Positions 43,060 through 52,302 of a stretch of 64,000 bases of DNA are shown one piece after another. The stretch is taken from positions 2,852,001 to 2,916,000 of the forward strand of contig NC_088935.1 in assembly GCF_033473495.1 (NCBI RefSeq), given 5' to 3'. The notes below the pieces were generated by a model. The model was not told the DNA's origin and did not search any database. It saw only the letters and a list, made by a program, of their open reading frames with translations. The stretch comes from Cercospora beticola (lineage: Eukaryota > Ascomycota > Dothideomycetes > Mycosphaerellales > Mycosphaerellaceae). The stretch's first letter is position 1, and every line of letters starts with the position of its first letter. Position numbers and translations under genes: made by a program.

Positions 43060-46000
43060 TCATCCTCTCTTCCCCCTTCCAAGAACACGTTCCGTGCTCT
43101 CGAATGCGCGATCGAGCTTTGCGAGTGCATCGGCTTTTTGCTTGTCGGTGACAAGTCTATCCCCCAGAGGCAAACTACTCAACGCACTGCTCATGAGTTC
43201 TGCTGCTCGTTCTGCGGTCAATTTGGTAGAGCTCAAACGGGGTTTTTGCGCTCCTGTACTGGCAGGGTTGGGGACGGCACTTGACGAGCCAACGGTAGGC
43301 GCGTGGGCCGTCGACTGGGTCGCGCTTTCTTTTCGACGAAGTCCAATCTGTCCCTTTCCGTCTTGAAACGTCTCATACACTCCATTGTTGTTCTCGTCCA
43401 GGATCTCGCTCGGGACCGCCTCCTTCGCTCCAGCAGTGACACGGCCCCCTTCTAGACTCTTAGCTGGATGCGAGGCAGCCATCTGCTTGATGACACGGGA
43501 GTTCTCCTCGCAGCCTTCAACCGCGAAGCGGAGACACATGATAGCATGTTCTCTGATGTATGGGTTGTGCTCATCAGCCCTACAGCAGCCAACCAGAGCT
43601 TCCAAGCCACCATATTTGCGCACTTGATCTTGAACAGTCCTGTTCTTCCAAATGAGTGACGATAACACGAGCACAGTGAGCTTCTTCAAATTGCGCCACT
43701 CGAAGTCGCTGGGCTCATCTTGGTCGTGCTGCAGGTCCTGCGCGAGCGATGGCAAATTGTCTTCTGGATATGCTAGGGGCGTCTCTGATTCGAATACCGG
43801 CCCTGTACCGTTGGTCGGAGGGTGTACAGGCAACGGTGGCAGTGTCGGATCTGGTGCAGTGACATCGAATGGCCGTTCCACTGCTACGGGCGCTGGAATG
43901 GGGTGCTGTATTGCATTGGTAGCCGCTTGTGCAGTCGCCCTCGAGGCATGATGCGTGGTACCCGCGTCGACTGACATCGCCCTTTGCGGAGGATGACTTG
44001 ACACTCGGCGTGGTATTTGCGGGATGACCGACCCCATCTTGGGGATGCCGCCCTCAAGCTCTCTCAGGAGCGTCACGAGCTCGCTCGCCATTTCCCACTC
44101 GCCAAGAATGCCTTTCCACACGCCTTCTTCGGTAAGCACAGCGAAGAATTCCAGATACTGATACACGCCTTCGTACATGCGTTCCATGTCCCACAAATTC
44201 AAAGGGAAGTCCTCTGGACTAGCCCGCCCAGCATGGATCTGTCCCTGCAAGAATATGAGCGCACAAGTCTGTGGAATGATGTGCTGCCGGAACTCCGTAA
44301 ATATGAAATTGAGGATATGCAGATCGACCCTTGAAGGCATGTTTGGTGGAAACGATGCCCTTTCCCGCGAGGGTACCACAGCATGTGCCAACGTATGCCC
44401 AGCAGAAGGGCCGGCTTTGGTGTGATTGTTGGCGGACACCGCATGTTTGGCGGCGTCGCTTCTGGCGCGGAATATGCACGTCAAAAGTTTCATGATGACA
44501 GCTTGAGCAGGACTTATGATATCCTTCGATCGTGAACGGTCTCTGAACGCATGATATGCGTACGGCATCAGGCCGTTTTTCAGTATTGCTTCCATGATTT
44601 TTACCATGAATTTGAAGTACAACTCTTCTTCTCGCAGATCCCAAGCGGCGACAAAGATGAGCAATTCGCGAAGGAGGTTGCGCCCGTTGCTTTGCGACAG
44701 CAGTAGATGTGTTCGCACAGTGTGCATATTCATCAATGCATTGCGTTCGTCGTCGCTCAATGCCGCAGGTAGATTGGTCGGCGGAACTATGCCGCTCATA
44801 ATGAGCATTGGGAGGACTTCAATCTCCGAAGGACCTAGAATGAGAGGTACGTCAGTCAGCAGCCCACGGCCGTCTTCCGTCGATCCTGGGTAGTCCTCTT
44901 CCTCTTCGTCCTCTGCTTCCTGGCTTTCTTCTTCTTCTCCCTCGTCGTCCCCTGCGCTTTCGTCGAACACTTCATCTGCGGGTTCTTCCTCGCCTAGTAC
45001 TGCGCTTGTGTTTTGTGGTTGCGACGAATGTGCGACTGCAGAGGTGTTTGGAGACGTGCTCTGGGATGCTGGATCAATCCCAGATAGTTCGAGTGGAATG
45101 GCCTCTGCTGGCTCGCTCTTCGGAGACATTGGAGAGATGAGATGCGCATTAGACCCCGTGTCGTAGCCCTCAAGTCTTTTCATCAACTCCGCCTTGCCCG
45201 ATTCCAGTATCTTCGTTCCAGCGTCAGCAGTAAAGAGCATTCGCATGTCATCGGGGACTACAGGCCGAGACTTCAGGCTCTCGTTGTCGAAAGTCAGATG
45301 TCCATCCTGGCCGTATACTGGAGGCTCAAGGGGCGCGACATCTGCATTTTCTGACCTGTACTTCTCAGCCAGCTGCTCCTCCAGCATCGCAATCTTACGT
45401 TCAACCTGCCGCGTTTGCTCAGCGACGGGTACGTCACTCCGCAGCACAGGTTGAGTCTCCGTCACCGCTATCATTTTGGCTTCGTACACGGCGAGGTCCT
45501 GGCGATACTTCGCCATGGCATCATCAAACAAGCTTTGCCAGTACTCGTGGTCCTCGTCAGACAACTCGGCCCATCGTCTTGGGAATTCCAGATGGGCTTC
45601 GGCATAATTTGGTTTGCGCTTTCGTTCCATTTGGTAATCTTCCACCTGCAGGTCTTTCAAGCGTTTCACAAACATTGCATAGCCATTGCCGTCGAATCGC
45701 TCTCGATTACGCAGCTTTTCTCTGCCTTCCAAAGCTTCTTGCGGTAATGGGTAATCTGAGAATGGAGTGTTGTCCCATAGCGGCTGTGCGCCATCTGCGC
45801 ACACTTCTTCCACCCCATTGGTGCCATACGCGATCAAAAAGTCCTCACTACTGAGCGGATGTGGCGGCCTCGACGTGGGATTCGAAGGTACGTCGGTCAA
45901 GCTAGCAGAGGAGGTCTCGGGCACATCCTCGGGAGCGAGCGTCGATTCCGTGGTATTATCGAACAGAGATACCCACAGCATGAGCTTTCGCCTCTCGTTC

Positions 46001-46611
46001 TGTGCTACGAGATTGTTCAGGAATTGCAGGCTGGTGATAAGGAGCTTTTTGTATGCATTCACGATCCATTGCCATTTGTCCTCGTCTCCAGTGCCTGCAT
46101 CGCCATCGTAGCCTCGAGCTGTCACCCGGACACAGCAATTGATCAAGCGGAATATCTCGGCATCGATGCTGAACGAAGCGGCAAGATCTTGCACACGATC
46201 TCCCACTGTCAGCACGTTCCGACTGATCGATACCAGATCATTGAGACGCTCGAGGTCCTTCCACAAGGCCGGATAGTGGGAAGCAATCAGTGCTCCACTT
46301 GTGCTTTCATAATCGACACTGCTGGGATCCCAGATGGTGAAGCTCCTCCGTTCGAGGCTCGGAATCGCCGCCTTGAGCAATGTGCAGAGGTCCTCCCAGA
46401 ATTTGGCATCAAGTCCAATGGCCTCTCTTGCCATCGCATCATTGGCGGTTCTCCGCAGCATCTCTTTGCACACCTTCTTGTCCAGCATCTCCAATGTCAC
46501 ATCTTTCATATAGCCCGTCGACTTGAAGTGGATCGTGTACGGCGGCAGCACCAGCCGCACGAAGACGCTGTATGCCTTGGCCATGTTCGAGGCTGCATCG
46601 CGCTGACCCAT
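43060..46611 (-). CDS. ataxin-10/Ctr86 homolog with HMG-box-like segment
   Basis: A single exon of 1183 residues from the ATG at 46611; a non-ATG extension is open to 46647. The ataxin-10 domain is at about 971-1053: LKKLTVLVLSSLIWKNR, VRKYGGLEALVGCC, then IREHAIMCLRFAVEGC. Yeast Ctr86 is the fungal member. The N-terminal half has helical, ARM-like stretches (RLINCCVRV, LLITSLQFLNNLVAQNE). Residues about 308-380 look like an HMG box: a FVKRLKD start, RRWAELSDEDHEYW, and AMAKYRQDLAVYEAKM. A glutamate-rich run (about 560-590) separates the halves. Ataxin-10 proteins are cytosolic scaffolds with poorly defined roles. Whether the HMG-like segment binds DNA is unknown. Confidence 0.85.
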   Translation of the reverse strand: MGQRDAASNMAKAYSVFVRLVLPPYTIHFKSTGYMKDVTLEMLDKKVCKEMLRRTANDAMAREAIGLDAKFWEDLCTLLKAAIPSLERRSFTIWDPSSVDYESTSGALIASHYPALWKDLERLNDLVSISRNVLTVGDRVQDLAASFSIDAEIFRLINCCVRVTARGYDGDAGTGDEDKWQWIVNAYKKLLITSLQFLNNLVAQNERRKLMLWVSLFDNTTESTLAPEDVPETSSASLTDVPSNPTSRPPHPLSSEDFLIAYGTNGVEEVCADGAQPLWDNTPFSDYPLPQEALEGREKLRNRERFDGNGYAMFVKRLKDLQVEDYQMERKRKPNYAEAHLEFPRRWAELSDEDHEYWQSLFDDAMAKYRQDLAVYEAKMIAVTETQPVLRSDVPVAEQTRQVERKIAMLEEQLAEKYRSENADVAPLEPPVYGQDGHLTFDNESLKSRPVVPDDMRMLFTADAGTKILESGKAELMKRLEGYDTGSNAHLISPMSPKSEPAEAIPLELSGIDPASQSTSPNTSAVAHSSQPQNTSAVLGEEEPADEVFDESAGDDEGEEEESQEAEDEEEEDYPGSTEDGRGLLTDVPLILGPSEIEVLPMLIMSGIVPPTNLPAALSDDERNALMNMHTVRTHLLLSQSNGRNLLRELLIFVAAWDLREEELYFKFMVKIMEAILKNGLMPYAYHAFRDRSRSKDIISPAQAVIMKLLTCIFRARSDAAKHAVSANNHTKAGPSAGHTLAHAVVPSRERASFPPNMPSRVDLHILNFIFTEFRQHIIPQTCALIFLQGQIHAGRASPEDFPLNLWDMERMYEGVYQYLEFFAVLTEEGVWKGILGEWEMASELVTLLRELEGGIPKMGSVIPQIPRRVSSHPPQRAMSVDAGTTHHASRATAQAATNAIQHPIPAPVAVERPFDVTAPDPTLPPLPVHPPTNGTGPVFESETPLAYPEDNLPSLAQDLQHDQDEPSDFEWRNLKKLTVLVLSSLIWKNRTVQDQVRKYGGLEALVGCCRADEHNPYIREHAIMCLRFAVEGCEENSRVIKQMAASHPAKSLEGGRVTAGAKEAVPSEILDENNNGVYETFQDGKGQIGLRRKESATQSTAHAPTVGSSSAVPNPASTGAQKPRLSSTKLTAERAAELMSSALSSLPLGDRLVTDKQKADALAKLDRAFESTERVLGRGKRG

Positions 46612-47065
46612 CGTGCCACCGGCTGGATATTCGAGGCCGTCCCCCAAGTGCGCGTTGTTATGTCGGGTCGCTGCTGAAGGTGCCTATCACCGACATCGCT
46701 GCCGTTGTCTGTCGAGTCGTCAAGAGCCGTGGCGGTTTGGCGGAACGAGGTGCAGTCGGCGAGGTCATCACAGAGGAAAAGCAGCCGGCTCTGCAGGGGT
46801 TTCGATGCGGCCGCGCTAGTCGAGTCGGCGATCGACAGACATTGACGCCACATCCTGGCGCACACAGACACGCCTACGCAGTCGTTTGGTGGGCGCATGG
46901 TGAAGAACTTATTTGGTTTCCACGTCTCGCGAGAGCCTTCGTGAGCCCTACCAGTGTTTCGTGCGGCTCTCTAAAAGTCTGAGCATCTCAACCCCGCAAG
47001 ACGCAGCATTAGAACTTCAAGTTGCTGATTTGTTTGCATAAATTTATTGGTTTGTTCGTGCTTAT
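46612..47065. other. intergenic between two minus-strand genes
   Basis: About 450 bases upstream of the ataxin-10-like gene, ending at the stop of the NIPA-like gene. The last 100 bases are A/T-rich. No further feature. Confidence 0.4.
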
Positions 47066-48619
47066 CTACTCGTTCCTGTCATGTTCTTCATCACGCTCGT
47101 CGTCATTGTCCTTCCTCTTCCGTCCCCACCAGTCACCATTGAGCAGATCCGAGAACAGGGCGTTGCGACTCTTTCGTCGGGCGCGGTGGTGCGGTGTTGG
47201 CATAGTGCTCGAACGTGACAGAGGTGGTCGTTCTTCAGAATCCGCGATCGATGCGTCGGCCTGTGCCTTTCCCAGACTAGATCTCCTTCCTCTGGTGTGA
47301 TCATCGCTTGGAGCAGTTTTCGCCGAACTGGGTCTCTGATCACAAGCGCCGTAGCGAGTATCTTCATCACCCAGCGACTCCCATATCGCCCTGACTTCCC
47401 TCAGCGTTGATGCACGATGCCTTCGGCGAGACGCATGACTGGCGCTGGACAAGTGGCCGGGTGTTTTGCTCGTGGTCGTGTGACTTCTCTGAATCGATCT
47501 GCGAATGAGCGGCGTATGCTCGCCATGCTCCGCATCTTGCTCGTCGTTCGCGAAAGCCGAATCAGCGTCACTGGACTCCGTGTCTGGATCGCCGACGAAT
47601 CCCATGCCAGGCGCTATCAGTGTTTGAGGTATCTCGGCTTGATGTGGATGGTGCTCCTCGCAATCATCGTCATCTTGCAGACGCCAACTAAGGGCAAGGA
47701 CCCCGGCAAGCAGTAGTGCCGTTCCGAGCGCAATCAGTCCAGCAGACAGCGGAGGCAGACGGTCCATTTGTTGGAAGTAAATCAAGCCGTCCAAAATGGC
47801 AACAATATTGTAGATACAAAAAACGAAGGGGTAAAGAATGCTGGTGGAAATAAGCTTCAGGCCCAGATGCAAGTAGTAAAGCTGCGACAGCGACAAGAAG
47901 AGGAAGGCCAGTAGAAGTAGCCAGGGCTCGAACGTCTTGAATTGGTTTTGCTTGTCGGTAATGCTCCGAACGACCAGTTCCACGGCACTTTTAGCCAACA
48001 GGAGCGCATGGGCGGAAAGCACGCCGGACACCAGGCCAAATGCCATGCCATTCACGAGTTGCACTCGCGGGGTTTCTTTCTTGTGTCCAGGTAGGTAACG
48101 TAGGAAGAAAGTCATAACCACCACAGCCAGTACGAAGACCAAGGACAGAATGAACCAGACCAGGAAGCTAGGCTTGGAGAGCAACACCAGCAATTGTTGT
48201 AGGCTATGGCTGGGCTCGGGCATTGCAGAGAAGTAGCTGATCAACACAGCTCCTGTAGCGACAAGTACAGTGCCATATACGGCCCTCCATGTCCAAGGCT
48301 CTTGTAGAAGCAGGCTAGCCAATATGCTGTTGAAAACGAGTCCGGAGGCTTGAAGCGTGCTCAAGAGCGGCAGCGGCAAAGCCACGATTTGTATTGTTGA
48401 GCCGATGATATTCGCGATCAAGAACAGGAACATCCCAATCTGCCATCGCCTGCGCCTGAACGGGGGCCGGCGGTCGCACTCGTTTGTCTTCTCATCCTCC
48501 AGCATGTGCGACTTGCGCTGTAACGTGAGGCCGACTGATTGAACGCATGTGGACGCCAGGCCTACGATAACGCCCATGGCAAGGGCGGCGCCCGGGTCCA
48601 TGGAGAAGCCGTCGCGCAT
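47066..48619 (-). CDS. NIPA-like (DUF803) magnesium transporter-family membrane protein
   Basis: An intronless 517-residue membrane protein. About nine hydrophobic helices fill residues 12-315, beginning AMGVIVGLASTCVQSVGLTLQRKSH, the usual first-helix signature of NIPA proteins. QASGLVFNSILASLLLQEPW, AKSAVELV and YPFVFCIYNIVAILDGLIYF are further family-like segments of the drug/metabolite-transporter fold. The last 200 residues are hydrophilic, Ser/Asp/Arg-rich and end in a very charged RKRKDNDDERDEEHDRNE, a probable cytosolic regulatory tail. Human NIPA1-4 carry magnesium, and fungal substrates are mostly unproven, so transport is inferred. It is divergent from the V-ATPase subunit E gene. 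MDPGAALAMG, six residues in, is an alternative start. Confidence 0.82.
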   Translation of the reverse strand: MRDGFSMDPGAALAMGVIVGLASTCVQSVGLTLQRKSHMLEDEKTNECDRRPPFRRRRWQIGMFLFLIANIIGSTIQIVALPLPLLSTLQASGLVFNSILASLLLQEPWTWRAVYGTVLVATGAVLISYFSAMPEPSHSLQQLLVLLSKPSFLVWFILSLVFVLAVVVMTFFLRYLPGHKKETPRVQLVNGMAFGLVSGVLSAHALLLAKSAVELVVRSITDKQNQFKTFEPWLLLLAFLFLSLSQLYYLHLGLKLISTSILYPFVFCIYNIVAILDGLIYFQQMDRLPPLSAGLIALGTALLLAGVLALSWRLQDDDDCEEHHPHQAEIPQTLIAPGMGFVGDPDTESSDADSAFANDEQDAEHGEHTPLIRRSIQRSHTTTSKTPGHLSSASHASRRRHRASTLREVRAIWESLGDEDTRYGACDQRPSSAKTAPSDDHTRGRRSSLGKAQADASIADSEERPPLSRSSTMPTPHHRARRKSRNALFSDLLNGDWWGRKRKDNDDERDEEHDRNE

Positions 48620-49043
48620 CGTCGCTCGTTGCAGAGGCAGAGGTGGCGGTGGTGTGTCTGCGGGCTCCGAAGACGGTAGACAGGCGTGTTATCGCATGGT
48701 CGTTGGCTGTCTGGGTGCAGCTGGTTCTGCAGCGCGGACACAAAGGCAGGATAGTGTCGAGAAAGCGGATGCGAAGGGCGTCGTTCCGTGGCAGTGGCAG
48801 TGTGATAACAGAGAGTCGGTCAAGGGTCAAGAGATCAGGTACATGTATGTAGGTACGTGGAGGTCTGATGACGCGCTAAATGGAGCTTGGGAGGTGCACG
48901 CCGACCGCAAGCAACGTTGACAGCCACACGCACCATTGTCTAGCCCCGACCACACTCCACTGCCCACTCATCTAGCATTTGAGGCCCTTCCCGATTTCTG
49001 TGCATATTGCTGTCCCACAGCTGGTCTCTGTCGCGCCGCAGCC
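48620..49043. promoter_or_regulatory. shared divergent promoter region
   Basis: This 424-base gap separates two divergent start codons (NIPA-like protein on minus, V-ATPase subunit E on plus), so both promoters must be here. No TATA-like box was confidently located. Confidence 0.4.
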
Positions 49044-49798
49044 ATGTCGCAAATACACGCCATGTCCGACGACCAGGTCAACAACGAGCTCCGCAAGATG
49101 ACTGCCTTCATCCGGCAGGAGGCGCTGGAGAAGGCACGAGAAATCCACCTCAAGGCCGACGAAGAATTCAGCATCGAGAAGTCGAAGCTGGTGCGCTCAG
49201 AGACCTCCCGAATCGATAGCGAGTACGAGAAGAAGTTCACGCAGGCCGGCATGAGCCAGCAAATCACCAAATCCACCCTCGCCAACAAGACCCGACTGCG
49301 CATTCTGAGTGCACGACAAGAGCTGCTGGACCAGCTGTTTGAGGATGCCAACAAGAAGTTGTCGGAAAGCGCCACCAAGGACAAGTCCAAGTACGAGAAG
49401 GTCCTCAAGGACCTCATTCTCGAGGGCTTGTATGCGTTTGTCAACGAGAAGAAGGTCACACTGAGATGTCGGAAGAAGGATGACGATGTCGTCAAGAAAG
49501 CTGCGGATAAGGCAAAGGAGGAGTTCAAGAAGAACATGAAGAATGATGTGGAAATTCAGGTGGACGACAAGGAGCGCCTGCCCGAGGACTCGTAAGTAAC
49601 ACTGCGGCGGCTAACGTGCCCGATTGATACCAACTGACACCACGCAGCGCTGGAGGGGTCATCCTGCTCAACAGCACTGGCAAGATCGACATCAACAACA
49701 CATTCGAGGAGCGATTGCACCTGTTAGAAACAGATGCTCTGCCTGCCGTGAGGGCGACTTTGTTTGGCGAGAACGCGAACCGCAGATTCAAAGACTAG
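49044..49798 (+). CDS. V-type proton ATPase subunit E
   Basis: Two exons, 49044-49591 and 49648-49798, encode 232 residues, matching the yeast Vma4 length of 233. The intron has a GTAAGT donor and CGCAG acceptor, with phase kept through PEDSAGGVILL. The N-terminal half is a long charged helix (MTAFIRQEALEKAREIHLKA, EEFSIEKSKLV) that pairs with subunit G as a peripheral stalk. The C-terminal globular domain ends with GGVILLNSTGKIDINNTFEE and LPAVRATLFGEN, both family landmarks. It links V1 to Vo and so supports vacuolar acidification. An in-frame upstream ATG at 48936 would add residues absent from the family. Confidence 0.95.
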
Positions 49799-50122
49799 GC
49801 GATCTTGTTTGACCTTTGCCGAAAGCTACAAAACAAGACATACAAGGGCGCGCATACTTCACGAGAGGAGACTTGCAGCATTGGTCGTACGAAAAATCCG
49901 CTCTTGCTGCATCTTTCTCTCAGGACGCGGATGGAAAGGTTCTACCATGTCAGGGAGATTTGAATGTAAAACTGCACATAGTACCAACTGCAACCACGCA
50001 TTGTAGTAGTGTGCTGCGACAGACAAGCCTTTGTAACCTCTATCTTGCATTTGCATGAGTGACCACATGCATTACACATGTTCGCTCAATCTCTGTGTCT
50101 GCGTTCTGGGACGGCTGTCCGC
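49799..50122. other. convergent 3' region
   Basis: The gap of 324 bases between the convergent stops of the V-ATPase E gene and the MEMO1-like gene. No feature beyond presumed 3' ends. Confidence 0.4.
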
Positions 50123-51340
50123 TCAGATCGTAGCGAAAGCGCTAGCGTAGCTAACACTGCTATCGCTCACCTTGTGAACCAAGCTGCTTCGATCATACTG
50201 CACGAACTTGAAAGCTCCGATCGAGTCATCGCCACGTTGCTTCCGTACCTCCTCGACAGCAGCCATGATAACGCCAATCGGATGTCGGCCGCAGACTGTG
50301 TTTCCAGTTTCCCCCAAGGCCTCCAGCCAGCTCTCATGGCTACCGCTTTCACAGGCCGCCATGCACTCGAAGTCCACTGCTTTGATCGATTCATGAATTG
50401 GCGGCTCCTTCGGGGCCTGGGCCGACGAGCTGAGTCTGGTAGGGGCTCCCGAAGAAGATTTATAGAACGTGTATCTGAATCGTGTTCCCCAATGTGCAAA
50501 GTCGGAGGATATCACAAAGGCATTGTCAGGATCTGCAAGATGGTCGGCCAAGATATGCCCAAGCTTGCGCTCGGTCGAGGGCGAGGTATTGCCGACCATA
50601 ATTGGAATCAGAGGTGGCAAAGCAGAAGCGTCTTCGCCAAAGGACCTGCTGTGCGTCAGTTGCGATCATGAGGAGATGGGCTGCGGAATGGAGCTGCGCA
50701 CTTGGAAAGCATCTTGAAGATGTAGGGCAGGTGCATCTCCAGACTGTGTTCATCCTCATCTGTTGACTGGCTCATCCACTCAAATAAGCCGCTTTCATAC
50801 AGCTTGGATGTGGTCTCCCGATCAACGGTGAGGTTTCCCAGCGGAGTTGCGTAGTGTGTGCATCGTGACAAGGCTGCCTTAGACAGCGGATAATGATGAG
50901 ATGGCCCGAGCAGAAACACTCTCTTGCTACTGCAGTCAGCACATGCAGTCTGGTGCGGACGGTTGTAGCAAGGTCAAGCGATGACCTGTTTGGAAGATGA
51001 GCTGTGAAACGCACGCTTTCGAGACATCCCAAGACTGGTAAGCCCATGCCGCTGCTGGCCCAGAATACGAGTAGCCAGCGTGTCTGCGGACGAGTTTAGC
51101 AGCCTCACACGACACGGACCAACCTCTTGTCCATATCTATACATACGGCGCAATAATCACCCGCGCCCCTGGCACTGGCAGTTCCGCATACGACTGACCA
51201 CGAGACTGTGAAGCAATGCCAGAAATTGGCGGCTTCACGGCTGATAGCCAGCCTTCGAGTTGCGCATCGAGCTGGGTCTTGGAGCTTGAGTACCACGACC
51301 CAGCATGACTGGCCTGACGGACGACTGGGGCGCTGGACAT
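50123..51340 (-). CDS. MEMO1-family protein
   Basis: Four exons, 51340-51147, 51083-51015, 50926-50702 and 50645-50123, encode 336 residues, with all junctions in phase. Landmarks in order: ASHAGSWY at the N-terminus, VIIAPHAGYSYSGPAAAWAY, LLGPSHHYPL, DEDEHSLEMHLPYI, IPIMVGNT, FVISSDFAHWG, and a CGRHPIGVI near the C-terminus. These carry the conserved His and Cys residues of the pocket shared with class III extradiol dioxygenases. Human MEMO1 affects cell motility and has been linked to copper and iron handling; the yeast homolog is Mho1. Its exact biochemical activity is unsettled, so no reaction is given. The gene is divergent from the Cys-rich gene at 51626, with 285 bases between their start codons. 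Confidence 0.92.
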
Positions 51341-51625
51341 GGTGTATTCGGATGGCAGAACTGCTGTTGGGGTCTCGATGGGATGCAGTTACATGTGCTT
51401 GGATGTTGGTGGGGGAAATGACGATTATGTCATGCAAGTGGCTGGCCGAGAGAGCCCTGTACGCGGAGAGAGCGCATTGACGCGTTCTCGCACGCGTCTT
51501 CCATTCGCCTCTCACATCTTCGTTACATTCTTCTCTGCTATACTACACCTCTCCATCGAGCAACATCTGTTTCAAGCCATATTTGTTGCACAGAATATAG
51601 AATAACAGCCAGGGCGCATTGCACA

Positions 51626-52302
51626 ATGGCACTCAAGCGGAAACGATCTTCGCCGGCCTTCTCTTCGCCAGGTTCAGACGGCAGCGACGTGACGATGCAG
51701 TCAAGTCCACTGTCATCTTTCTACCACCAGTCCAAGCCTGTCGACGCCATATTGACCAAACCAACGTGGTCTTGGCCAACATACGAAGACTCGCCCTCGC
51801 ATCTTAACAGCCGTACGCGTAAACGCCACCGAGCACGCCCAGATGAGGAGCAGCTTTGTGGTATGTCTGGCTCCTTTCCACCCTGCTCACGCGTGAACCG
51901 CGTTTGCTGACTTGTCCATGGACAGCCAAAACTATCAATCGACTGTTCGAAGCACAAAGACAATTCCCTCACGCAGCACCCATGGCTTCTGCGCCTGCCA
52001 CTTCGACCATGACATCCGAGACTCCTACACAACGAACAACTCTGCACTCCTTCTGGAACTTAGGGCAGCGTTCGAACGACACACCAATGACTGTCCGAAC
52101 TTCGAGAGTCGAAATTCCGTCAGACGTCATAACATGTGAGGATTGCGACCAAAATGTACGACCAGACGATGCCATGGATCTGGACAACGGCATCGTGGAG
52201 AATGAGACGCGATGCGAGGGCTGCTCTCGACAAGTCTGCGATATGTGCGCTGTACTAGGCGACCACAGAATGTGTCTCAGTTGCGCTGGTAGGCCATTCT
52301 GA
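51626..52302 (+). CDS. small Cys-rich protein with PIP-box-like motif
   Basis: Two exons, 51626-51860 and 51926-52302, encode 203 residues; the 65-base intron (GTATGT donor, ACAG acceptor) is in phase. The first 80 residues are Ser/Pro-rich and basic (MALKRKRSS at the start, NSRTRKRHRARP later), with likely nuclear-localising clusters. Residues about 115-125 contain TTLHSFWNL, resembling the Lxx(F/Y)(F/Y) core of PCNA-binding PIP boxes. The C-terminal 70 residues hold four CxxC pairs: CEDC, CEGC, CDMC and CLSC, likely binding two zinc ions. I do not recognise an annotated family. A nuclear zinc-binding adaptor would fit, but this is inferred from motifs only. Confidence 0.72.
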
